64,000 bases of DNA from contig NZ_JAHKRM010000012.1 in NCBI RefSeq assembly GCF_019396345.1, positions 248,001 to 312,000 of the forward strand, in the 5' to 3' direction. This DNA comes from Nonomuraea guangzhouensis (GTDB taxonomy: Bacteria > Actinomycetota > Actinomycetes > Streptosporangiales > Streptosporangiaceae). The notes beneath the pieces were generated by a model. It saw only the letters and a program-made list of their open reading frames with translations, did no database searches and was not told where the DNA came from. Each line of letters begins with the position of its first letter. Within the stretch, counting starts at the first letter, position 1. The translations under genes were made by a program, and so were the position numbers. Below are positions 25,502 through 32,498 of this stretch, one piece after another.

Positions 25502-25539
25502 AGGAGGCGGTGGGGGCCGCAGCACCCCCACCGCCTCCT
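25502..25539. terminator. Bidirectional terminator between betA and purU
   Basis: A perfect 15-base stem, AGGAGGCGGTGGGGG / CCCCCACCGCCTCCT, with an eight-base loop between the two convergent stops. It can serve both strands. Confidence 0.8.
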
Positions 25540-25577
25540 GGCCGGTGCCCGCCTCGGGCGGAGCCCTCAGCGGGTCC

Positions 25578-26441
25578 TCAGCGGAAGACGACCGTGCGGT
25601 CGCCGTTGAGCAGCACCCGCTGCTCGCTGTGCCACTTCACGGCCCGGGCGAGCACCTGGGCCTCCACGTCGCGGCCTGCCGCGATCAGGTCCTCGGGGTC
25701 CAGCTCGTGGTCCACCCTGGCCACGTCCTGCTCGATGATCGGCCCCTCGTCGAGATCGGCCGTGACGTAGTGCGCGGTCGCGCCGATGAGCTTCACCCCG
25801 CGCTCGTGCGCCTGGTGGTACGGCTTGGCGCCCTTGAACCCCGGCAGGAACGAGTGGTGGATGTTGATGGCCCGGCCCTCCAACCGCTTGCACATGTCGT
25901 CCGACAGGACCTGCATGTAGCGGGCGAGCACCACCAGGTCCGCCTCGTACTCCGCCACCAGCTCCAGCACCCTGGCCTCGGCCTCGGCCTTGCTCTGGGG
26001 CGTGACCGGCACGTGGTGGAAGGGCACGCCGTAGGAGGCGGCGAGCGGTTCGAGGTCGGGGTGGTTGGAGACGATCGCCGGGATGTCGATGTTCAGCCCG
26101 CCCACCTGGCGGCGGAAGAGCAGGTCGTTCACACAGTGAGCGAACTTCGACACCATGATGAGCGACCTGGTGGGGGTCGCGGCGTCCTTGAGCTGCCAGG
26201 TCATCTGGAAGGACTCGGCGACGTAGGTGAAACCGGCGCGCAGCTCCTCGAGCCCGTGCTGGGCCGCGAAGTGCACGCGCATGAAGAAACCGCCGCCCTG
26301 GCGGTCGTTGAACTGCTTGTTCTGCAGCATGTTGCCGCCGTGCTGCACCAGGAAGCTGGTCACGGCGTACACGATGCCCGGCTTGTCGGAGCAGGAGACC
26401 GTGAGGATGAACTCGCGTCCAGGATCGGGCCTGGGAGACAT
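25578..26441 (-). CDS. purU: Formyltetrahydrofolate deformylase
   Basis: 287 residues from the ATG after GGAGGTGTG. The N-terminal ACT domain (about 10-85) begins FILTVSCSDKPGIVYAVTSF; the C-terminal formyltransferase fold has VSNHPDLEPLA, INIHHSFLPGF (catalytic Asn and His) and ADLDEGPIIEQD (catalytic Asp). It hydrolyses 10-formyl-tetrahydrofolate to formate and tetrahydrofolate. In a betaine regulon it regenerates free folate, which is consumed when dimethylglycine and sarcosine methyl groups are passed to it, so the placement is functional rather than linked to purine synthesis. It carries its own TTGCG-N5-CGCAA operator 15 bases upstream. Confidence 0.94.
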   Translation of the reverse strand: MSPRPDPGREFILTVSCSDKPGIVYAVTSFLVQHGGNMLQNKQFNDRQGGGFFMRVHFAAQHGLEELRAGFTYVAESFQMTWQLKDAATPTRSLIMVSKFAHCVNDLLFRRQVGGLNIDIPAIVSNHPDLEPLAASYGVPFHHVPVTPQSKAEAEARVLELVAEYEADLVVLARYMQVLSDDMCKRLEGRAINIHHSFLPGFKGAKPYHQAHERGVKLIGATAHYVTADLDEGPIIEQDVARVDHELDPEDLIAAGRDVEAQVLARAVKWHSEQRVLLNGDRTVVFR

Positions 26442-26455
26442 CACACCTCCTAGTG

Positions 26456-26470
26456 TTGCGTATGGCGCAA
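26456..26470. promoter_or_regulatory. IclR-type operator before purU
   Basis: TTGCGTATGGCGCAA, perfect five-base arms with a five-base spacer, immediately upstream of the purU ribosome site. A half site TGCGCAA follows at 26483-26489. Confidence 0.65.
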
Positions 26471-26574
26471 AGTGGTGATGTATGCGCAACAGGGTGCGGG
26501 TCTGGATGCCGTTCAGTCAAGAGAGCCGGCGGAAATCACGGAGTAAGGATTCCGGATGTGATTTCGGCCACCCC

Positions 26575-26639
26575 TTGACTTATCCGAGCAAGCGCGTCAA
26601 TGCTGTTCCCCACTAAGCATTGTCTTGCGCGATACGCAA
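26575..26639 (+). promoter_or_regulatory. Promoter and operator of the betaine aldehyde dehydrogenase-transporter operon
   Basis: TTGACT (26575-26580) and CAATGC (26598-26603) with a 17-base spacer resemble the promoter of the Rieske operon (TTGACA, CAATCT). TTGCGCGATACGCAA (26625-26639), with perfect arms TTGCG/CGCAA, lies just downstream, before the ribosome site. Confidence 0.6.
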
Positions 26640-26656
26640 CGATCAGGGGTGTGCCG

Positions 26657-28117
26657 ATGATCGATCTCTACATCGGCGGCACGTGGACCAAGCCGGCCGA
26701 CGGTGGACAGCGTGACATTCGCTGCCCCGCCGACGGCAGTCTCGTCACCACGGTCGCGGAAGCCACCGCGGCCGACACGGTGGCCGCGATCCTGGCGGCC
26801 AGGCACGCCTTCGACCTGGGCGAATGGCCCGGCACGCCGGCGCGCGAGCGCGGCGCGCTGCTGTACAGGGTGGCCGATCTGCTGGAGCGGGACAAAGCGG
26901 CCTTCGCCCACGCGGAGTCGTCCGACACCGGCAAGCGGTTCGTGGAGAGCGAGTACGACGTCGACGACTCCGTGGCCAGCCTGCGCTACTTCGCCGGCGT
27001 GGCCGGCACCGACGCCGGGCGGGTGATCGACACCGGCCGGGACGACGCGATCAGCCGGGTCGTCTATGAGCCGGTCGGCGTGTGCGGCCTGATCACGCCG
27101 TGGAACTACCCCTTGCTGCAGGCGACCTGGAAGGTGGCGCCGGCGCTCGCCGCGGGCAACACCTTCGTGCTCAAGCCGAGCGAGCTGACCCCGAGCACCG
27201 CGATCCTGCTGATCCGCGCGCTGGAGGAGGCGGGCCTGCCCGCGGGCGTCGCCAACCTCGTGCTCGGCGCCGGACCGGCCGCTGGCGCGCCGCTCGCCGA
27301 GCACCCCGACGTGGACCTGGTCTCCTTCACCGGCGGCGCGGCCACCGGGCGGCGGATCATGGCCGCGGCCGCCGCCACGGTCAAGCGGGTCGCGCTGGAG
27401 CTCGGCGGCAAGAACCCCAACATCGTCTTCGCCGACGCCGACTTCGACACGGCGGTGGACTTCGCGCTCACGGCCGTCTTCCTGCACTCCGGGCAGGTGT
27501 GCTCGGCCGGTGCCCGGCTCCTGGTGGAGGACTCGCTGCACGACTCGTTCGTGGACGAGGTCGTACGGCGTGCCGAGCTGATCCGCCTCGGCGGCCCCTT
27601 CGACCCGCAGGCCCAGACCGGTCCGCTCATCTCCGCCGCGCACCTGGCCAAGGTGGAGGAGTACGTGGCGGCCGGGCTCGCCGAGGGCGCCGTGCTGCGC
27701 TGCGGTGGCCACCGGCCGGCCGGTGAGGGCTTCTACTACCGGCCGACCGTGCTGGACGAGTGCAAGCAGGGCATGCGGGTGGTACGCGAGGAGTCGTTCG
27801 GCCCCGTGCTGACCGTGGAGCGCTTCACCACCGAGGACGAGGCCGTCCGCCTCGCCAACGACACCGAGTACGGCCTGGCAGGCGCCGTGTGGACCCAGGA
27901 CGCCGGTAAGGCGCAGCGGGTCGCGGGGCGGCTGCGGCACGGCACGGTATGGATCAACGACTACCACCCCTACGTCCCGCAGGCCGAATGGGGTGGCTTC
28001 AAGCAGTCGGGTATCGGTCGCGAGCTCGGACCGACCGGCCTGGACGAATACCGCGAGATCAAACATGTGTGGCAGAACACCCGTCCGCGACCCCAGCGGT
28101 GGTTCCCAGCGAACTGA
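26657..28117 (+). CDS. betB: Betaine aldehyde dehydrogenase (ALDH superfamily)
   Basis: 486 residues from the ATG six bases after AGGGGT; a further in-frame upstream ATG would lie across the operator. ALDH motifs are complete: TPWNYPLLQATWKVAPALAAG, KPSELTP, the catalytic Glu in LELGGKNP (near 250), the catalytic Cys in HSGQVCSAGARLLVED (near 283), and EESFGPVLTVERF. NDYHPYVPQAEWGGFKQSGIGRELG is split here as NDYHPYVPQAEWGGF then KQSGIGREL, typical of BetB. It oxidises betaine aldehyde to glycine betaine with NAD(P)+. It heads the operon that also encodes the betaine importer. Confidence 0.93.
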   Translation: MIDLYIGGTWTKPADGGQRDIRCPADGSLVTTVAEATAADTVAAILAARHAFDLGEWPGTPARERGALLYRVADLLERDKAAFAHAESSDTGKRFVESEYDVDDSVASLRYFAGVAGTDAGRVIDTGRDDAISRVVYEPVGVCGLITPWNYPLLQATWKVAPALAAGNTFVLKPSELTPSTAILLIRALEEAGLPAGVANLVLGAGPAAGAPLAEHPDVDLVSFTGGAATGRRIMAAAAATVKRVALELGGKNPNIVFADADFDTAVDFALTAVFLHSGQVCSAGARLLVEDSLHDSFVDEVVRRAELIRLGGPFDPQAQTGPLISAAHLAKVEEYVAAGLAEGAVLRCGGHRPAGEGFYYRPTVLDECKQGMRVVREESFGPVLTVERFTTEDEAVRLANDTEYGLAGAVWTQDAGKAQRVAGRLRHGTVWINDYHPYVPQAEWGGFKQSGIGRELGPTGLDEYREIKHVWQNTRPRPQRWFPAN

Positions 28118-28141
28118 CGCTCCGACGACCAAGAGGTGGTC

Positions 28142-29203
28142 ATGACTGTGCCGTCAGTGGCCGAACGTAGTGCGACCGACATCGACGCCCCTCCCATCCT
28201 CGCCGTACGCGGCCTGTGGAAGGTGTTCGGCCCCAAGGCCGAGAGCGTCGTCGGCAGCACGCTCACCCGCGATGAGCTCAAGCAGCAGAGCGGCTGCGTC
28301 GCCGCCGTCCGCGACGTCTCCTTCGAGGTGCGGCGGGGCGAGGTGTTCGTCGTCATGGGCCTGTCCGGTTCGGGCAAGTCCACCCTGGTCCGCTGCCTGA
28401 CCCGGCTGATCGAACCCACGGCGGGCGAGATCCTGCTGGACGGCGAGGACGTGCGCACGGCCGACGACCGCAGCCTGCGCGAGCTGCGCAGGCACCGCAT
28501 GGCCATGGTCTTCCAGCACTTCGGGCTGCTGCCGCACCGGTGCGTCCTGCACAACGTCGCCTTCGGGCTGGAGATCCGCGGGGTCGGCAAGCGGGAGCGC
28601 TACACGCGGGCCCGCGAGGTGATCGGGCTCGTCGGCCTCGACGGCTTCGAGGACTCCTACCCGGACCAGCTCTCCGGCGGCATGCAGCAGCGGGTGGGCC
28701 TGGCGCGGGCGCTCGCGGCCGACCCCGAGGTGCTCCTGTTCGACGAGCCGTTCTCCGCGCTGGACCCGCTGATCCGGCGCGAGATGCAGAACGAGGTCAT
28801 CCGGCTGCACCACGAGGTCGGCAAGACCATGATCTTCATCACCCACGATCTCAGCGAGGCGCTCAAGCTGGGCGACCGGATCCTCATCATGCGCGACGGC
28901 GAGCTCGTCCAGGTGGGTACGCCCGACCAGGTGGTGGGCGCGCCGGCCGACGACTACGTCAGGGACTTCGTCAGTGACATCCCGCGCTCGCACGTGCTGA
29001 CGCTCCGCTGGATCATGCGCCCGGCCCAGCCCGACGAGCCCCTCGACGGTCCCGCGCTCGGCCCCGACGTGGTCATCAGGGACGCCGTGCACGCCGTGCT
29101 CTCGGCCGAGCGGCCGGTGCGCGTGATGGACGGGGAGACGCTGCTCGGCGTGGTCACCAGCGCGGAGATCCTCGAAGTGATCGCCGGAGGGCCGCAGGCA
29201 TGA
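28142..29203 (+). CDS. Glycine betaine ABC transporter ATPase (ProV/OpuAA type)
   Basis: 353 residues from the ATG after AAGAGG. Features of the quaternary-amine subfamily: RGLWKVFGPKAE at the start, Walker A MGLSGSGKST (about 77-86), VFQHFGLLPHRCVLHNVAFG around the Q-loop, signature LSGGMQQRVGLARALA, Walker B VLLFDEPFSALDPLIR, and H-loop ITHDLSEAL. A C-terminal tail of about 90 residues corresponds to a shortened regulatory (CBS-like) region. It is 24 bases behind betB and overlaps the permease gene by four bases, and it powers import of betaine or choline. Confidence 0.92.
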   Translation: MTVPSVAERSATDIDAPPILAVRGLWKVFGPKAESVVGSTLTRDELKQQSGCVAAVRDVSFEVRRGEVFVVMGLSGSGKSTLVRCLTRLIEPTAGEILLDGEDVRTADDRSLRELRRHRMAMVFQHFGLLPHRCVLHNVAFGLEIRGVGKRERYTRAREVIGLVGLDGFEDSYPDQLSGGMQQRVGLARALAADPEVLLFDEPFSALDPLIRREMQNEVIRLHHEVGKTMIFITHDLSEALKLGDRILIMRDGELVQVGTPDQVVGAPADDYVRDFVSDIPRSHVLTLRWIMRPAQPDEPLDGPALGPDVVIRDAVHAVLSAERPVRVMDGETLLGVVTSAEILEVIAGGPQA

Positions 29204-31269
29204 CCGGACGCGGTGAGGCCGTCAAGAGCAGCGGCACCGTGGCCATGAGGCCGGCGAAAGGAGGCCTCAGGACCACGATGTCCGGGGTGGCGGCGCGAGT
29301 GGCGGCGAGGCTGCCGGCCCGCGGCTACCTGGTGGCGGCGGCGCTCGCGGTGTGGGTGCTGGGCTGGGCGATACTCCGCGGGCGGGACACGCTGGCGCTC
29401 GGCGGCGCGGAGCTGACCCCCCTGCACGGCGGACTGAACACCGGCATGGACGCCATCGACGACAGCCGCAACAGCAACCCGTTCTTCCTCTACTTCATCA
29501 ACTACATCCGGCTCTTCATCGACGAGGCCGTCCGGTTCGTCCAGGCCCTGATCAGCCAGCCGTCCTTCGACCGGCCGGTGCCGGTGCTCGGCTGGCTCGG
29601 CGTGACCGGCCTGGCGAGCGCCATCGCCCTGCTGTACGGCAACCGGAAAGTGGCGCTGCTCACCGCCGCCGGATTCCTCTCCTTCGGCGTCCTCGGCCTC
29701 TGGCAGGAGAGCATGGACACGCTGGCGCTCACGCTGACCGCCGTGGCGCTGTCGCTGGCCGTGGGCATCCCGCTCGGGGTGTGGGCCGGGCTGAGCGACC
29801 GGTTCCACCGGCTGGTGACCCCGGTGCTGGACTTCATGCAGACCATGCCGACCTTCGTCTACCTGGCGCCGCTCACGCTGTTCTTCCTGATCGGCCCGGC
29901 CAGCGCGACGGTCGCCACGATGATCTACGCGATCCCGCCGGCCATCCGGATCACCGCGCTCGGCATCCGGCAGGTCTCGCCCGAGACGCTGGAGGCCGGC
30001 ACGTCGCTGGGTGCCACGCCCGCCCAGGAGCTGCGGCTCGTACTGCTCCCCATGGCCAAGCAGACGATCATCGTCGGGGTGAACCAGACCATCATGGCCG
30101 CCCTGTCCATGGCCACCATCGCGGCGCTCATCGACGCCCCCGGCCTGGGCCAGACGGTCCTGAAGGCGCTGCAGACGCTCGACGTGGGCACCGCGTTCAA
30201 CGCCGGGCTGGCCATCGTCATCATGGCCGTGGTGCTCGACCGGGTGACCTCGGCGGCCAGCCGCCGCGTGGAGGTCGCGCGCCGGGCCGGGCGGCTGCGC
30301 ACCACGCGGGGGCGCCGCGTCGAGGTGGCAGGCGTGCTCGGGGTCGCCGCCGTGCTCGGCTACCTGTCCTACACCTACATCTGGGCGGCGGAGTTCCCCG
30401 CCGACGCCAACCTCGGCTCGTACGTACGCCGCGCGGCCGACGCGGCGAGCGCGTGGGTGCAGGACAACCTGGTCACCTACACGAACGCGCTGAAGAACCT
30501 GCTCACCAACGCGCTGCTCAACCCCTTCGAGAAGCTGCTGACCGGCTCGCCCTGGTGGCTGGTCGCCGTCGTGGCGGTCGTCATCGTCCTGCTGGTGGGC
30601 AGCGTGCGGGCCGCGCTGGTCGCCACGACCGGGCTGCTGCTGCTGGTGCTGCTCGGGCTCTGGCAGGACAGCATGGTCACGCTGGCCTCGACGCTCGTCG
30701 CCACGGTCCTGGTCATGCTGCTGGGCGTGGTCATCGGGGTGTGGATGGGCCGCAGCGACCGGGTCGACACCCTGCTCCGTCCCGTGCTGGACGCCGGCCA
30801 GACCATGCCGGCCTTCGTCTACCTGGTGCCCATCCTCGGCCTGTTCGGGCCGACGCGGTTCACCGCGATCATCGCGGCCGTGGTGTTCGCCGCGCCGGTC
30901 GCGATCAAGCTGGTCGCGGAGGGCATCAGGGGTGTTTCGGCCACCACCGTCGAGGCGGCGACCTCGGCGGGGGCCAGCACCTGGCAGCTCATCTCCAAGG
31001 TGCAGCTGCCGATGGCCCGCGCCGCCGTGACTCTGGCGACGAGCCAAGGGCTGATCTACGTGCTCTCCATGGTGGTCGTCGGCGGTCTGGTCGGCGCGGG
31101 GGCGCTCGGCTACGACGTCGTCGCCGGGTTCTCGCAGCACGAGCTGCGAGGCAAGGGGCTGGCCGCCGGGCTCGCGATCGTCGCGCTCGGCATCGTGCTC
31201 GACCGCGTCACGCGGGCCGCCACCGAGCGGGCGGACGCCGCCGCGCACGGCGGGCTTCATCAGAGATGA
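29200..31269 (+). CDS. Glycine betaine ABC permease with two fused transport domains
   Basis: 689 residues, about twice the usual length. The first BPD_transp_1 domain (about 165-345) has LTLTAVALSLAVGIPLGVWAG and the EAA-like loop TLEAGTSLGATPAQELRLV; the second (about 485-670) has STLVATVLVMLLGVVIGVWMG and TVEAATSAGASTWQLISKV. Each is preceded by additional membrane helices, and the repeated words (GLWQESMDTLA and GLWQDSMVTLA) show internal duplication. One polypeptide can therefore supply both halves of the channel. The ATG overlaps the ATPase stop. This is a head-to-tail fusion of two ProW-like units, found in some actinobacteria. Confidence 0.9.
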   Translation: MTGRGEAVKSSGTVAMRPAKGGLRTTMSGVAARVAARLPARGYLVAAALAVWVLGWAILRGRDTLALGGAELTPLHGGLNTGMDAIDDSRNSNPFFLYFINYIRLFIDEAVRFVQALISQPSFDRPVPVLGWLGVTGLASAIALLYGNRKVALLTAAGFLSFGVLGLWQESMDTLALTLTAVALSLAVGIPLGVWAGLSDRFHRLVTPVLDFMQTMPTFVYLAPLTLFFLIGPASATVATMIYAIPPAIRITALGIRQVSPETLEAGTSLGATPAQELRLVLLPMAKQTIIVGVNQTIMAALSMATIAALIDAPGLGQTVLKALQTLDVGTAFNAGLAIVIMAVVLDRVTSAASRRVEVARRAGRLRTTRGRRVEVAGVLGVAAVLGYLSYTYIWAAEFPADANLGSYVRRAADAASAWVQDNLVTYTNALKNLLTNALLNPFEKLLTGSPWWLVAVVAVVIVLLVGSVRAALVATTGLLLLVLLGLWQDSMVTLASTLVATVLVMLLGVVIGVWMGRSDRVDTLLRPVLDAGQTMPAFVYLVPILGLFGPTRFTAIIAAVVFAAPVAIKLVAEGIRGVSATTVEAATSAGASTWQLISKVQLPMARAAVTLATSQGLIYVLSMVVVGGLVGAGALGYDVVAGFSQHELRGKGLAAGLAIVALGIVLDRVTRAATERADAAAHGGLHQR

Positions 31270-31276
31270 ACGTTTA

Positions 31277-31294
31277 CCGGCCGGTTCAGGCCGG
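31277..31294 (+). other. Intercistronic hairpin before the binding-protein gene
   Basis: CCGGCC and GGCCGG form a perfect six-base stem with loop GGTTCA between permease stop and binding-protein start. It is too short for a clear terminator; it may protect the downstream message or set subunit ratios. Confidence 0.4.
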
Positions 31295-31315
31295 CGGAAC
31301 TTACAGGAGGACCAG

Positions 31316-32302
31316 GTGTCAGTAACCAGGAGTGGAAAGGTCCGGGCCGTCGTGCTCGTGACCGGCGCCGGCCTCCTGCTCACCGCGTGCGGAGGAGCGA
31401 AGGTCGGGCAGGTTGATACCGCCGCGAGCAGCAGTGCCGGCGGTGCGAAGAGCTGCGGCACCGTCAATCTCGCGGTGAACCCGTGGGTGGGCTACGAGGC
31501 CAACGCGGCGGTGATCGCGCAGGTGGCCGAGAAACAGCTCGGTTGCAAGGTGGTCAAGAAGGACCTGAAGGAGGAGGTTGCCTGGCAGGGCTTCGCCACC
31601 GGTGAGGTCGACGCCGTCGTGGAGAACTGGGCCCACGACGATCTCAAGAAGAAGTACATCGACGACCAGAAGGTCGCGGTGAACGCCGGGCCGACCGGCA
31701 ACAAGGGCGTCATCGGCTGGTACGTGGCGCCGTGGATGGCCAAGAAATACCCGGACATCACCGACTGGAAGAACCTCAACAAGTACGCCTCACTCTTCAA
31801 GACCTCCGAATCCGACGGCAAGGGCCAGTTCCTCGACGGCGACCCGTCGTTCGTCACCAACGACGCCGCCCTGGTGAAGAACCTCAAGCTCGACTACAAG
31901 GTGGTGTACGCGGGCAGCGAGACCGCGCTCATCACCGCCTTCCGCCAGTCGGAGAAGCAGCAGCAGCCGATCCTCGGCTACTTCTACGAGCCGCAGTGGT
32001 TCCTGTCGGAGCTCAGGCTGGTCAAGGTCAACCTGCCTGCCTACACCAAGGGCTGCGACGCCGACGCGGCCAAGGTGGCGTGCGACTACCCGCCGTACGA
32101 GCTGGACAAGATCGTGAGCAAGAAGTTCGCCGACTCCGGCAGTCCCGCGTACACGCTGGTCAAGAACTTCACCTGGACGAACGACGACCAGAACCTCGTG
32201 GCCAAGTACATCGCCGAGGACAAGATGACGGCCGATGAGGCGGCCGCCAAGTGGGTGGCCGACAACCCCGACAAGGTCAAGGCCTGGCTGCCCGCCGGCT
32301 GA
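31316..32302 (+). CDS. Glycine betaine-binding lipoprotein (ProX/OpuAC type)
   Basis: 328 residues from a GTG preceded by AGGAGG. Lipoprotein signal with lipobox LLTAC (lipidated Cys about 24) and a short Ala/Ser linker. The mature part is the OpuAC fold: VNLAVNPWVGYEANAAVIAQ, VDAVVENWAHDD, and aromatic-rich stretches (WYVAPWM, YFYEPQWFLSE) that in this family form the cage for trimethylammonium groups. Last gene of the betB operon; a strong terminator follows. Ligand preference between betaine and choline cannot be decided by eye. Confidence 0.92.
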   Translation: MSVTRSGKVRAVVLVTGAGLLLTACGGAKVGQVDTAASSSAGGAKSCGTVNLAVNPWVGYEANAAVIAQVAEKQLGCKVVKKDLKEEVAWQGFATGEVDAVVENWAHDDLKKKYIDDQKVAVNAGPTGNKGVIGWYVAPWMAKKYPDITDWKNLNKYASLFKTSESDGKGQFLDGDPSFVTNDAALVKNLKLDYKVVYAGSETALITAFRQSEKQQQPILGYFYEPQWFLSELRLVKVNLPAYTKGCDADAAKVACDYPPYELDKIVSKKFADSGSPAYTLVKNFTWTNDDQNLVAKYIAEDKMTADEAAAKWVADNPDKVKAWLPAG

Positions 32303-32310
32303 GGTAAATC

Positions 32311-32360
32311 CGCATGCGCCCGGCCCGGTCGTCGTTCGGCGATCGGGCCGGGCGCATGCG
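32311..32360 (+). terminator. Long hairpin terminator
   Basis: A perfect 17-base stem, CGCATGCGCCCGGCCCG (32311-32327) / CGGGCCGGGCGCATGCG (32344-32360), 8 bases after the binding-protein stop. Likely ends the betB operon. Confidence 0.8.
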
Positions 32361-32419
32361 CGTCCGGAGGGGGTGGGCGACCAGGTTGGAAACCGTAAGG
32401 AATAAGGCGCGACGCACTC

Positions 32420-32484
32420 TTGACACCCCGAACGCGGAGAGCGACGCTTGTTGCGGAAAGTGCGGTTGGTTGCATATTAGGCAA
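32420..32484 (+). promoter_or_regulatory. Promoter region and IclR-type operator of the dimethylglycine-oxidase gene
   Basis: TTGCATATTAGGCAA (32470-32484) has TTGC/GCAA arms and the same 15-base length as the other sites; it stops four bases before GGAGG of the gene. A TTGACA at 32420 and a possible TATTAG at 32475 are candidate promoter boxes that do not pair cleanly. Confidence 0.55.
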
Positions 32485-32498
32485 CAACGGAGGTGGCT

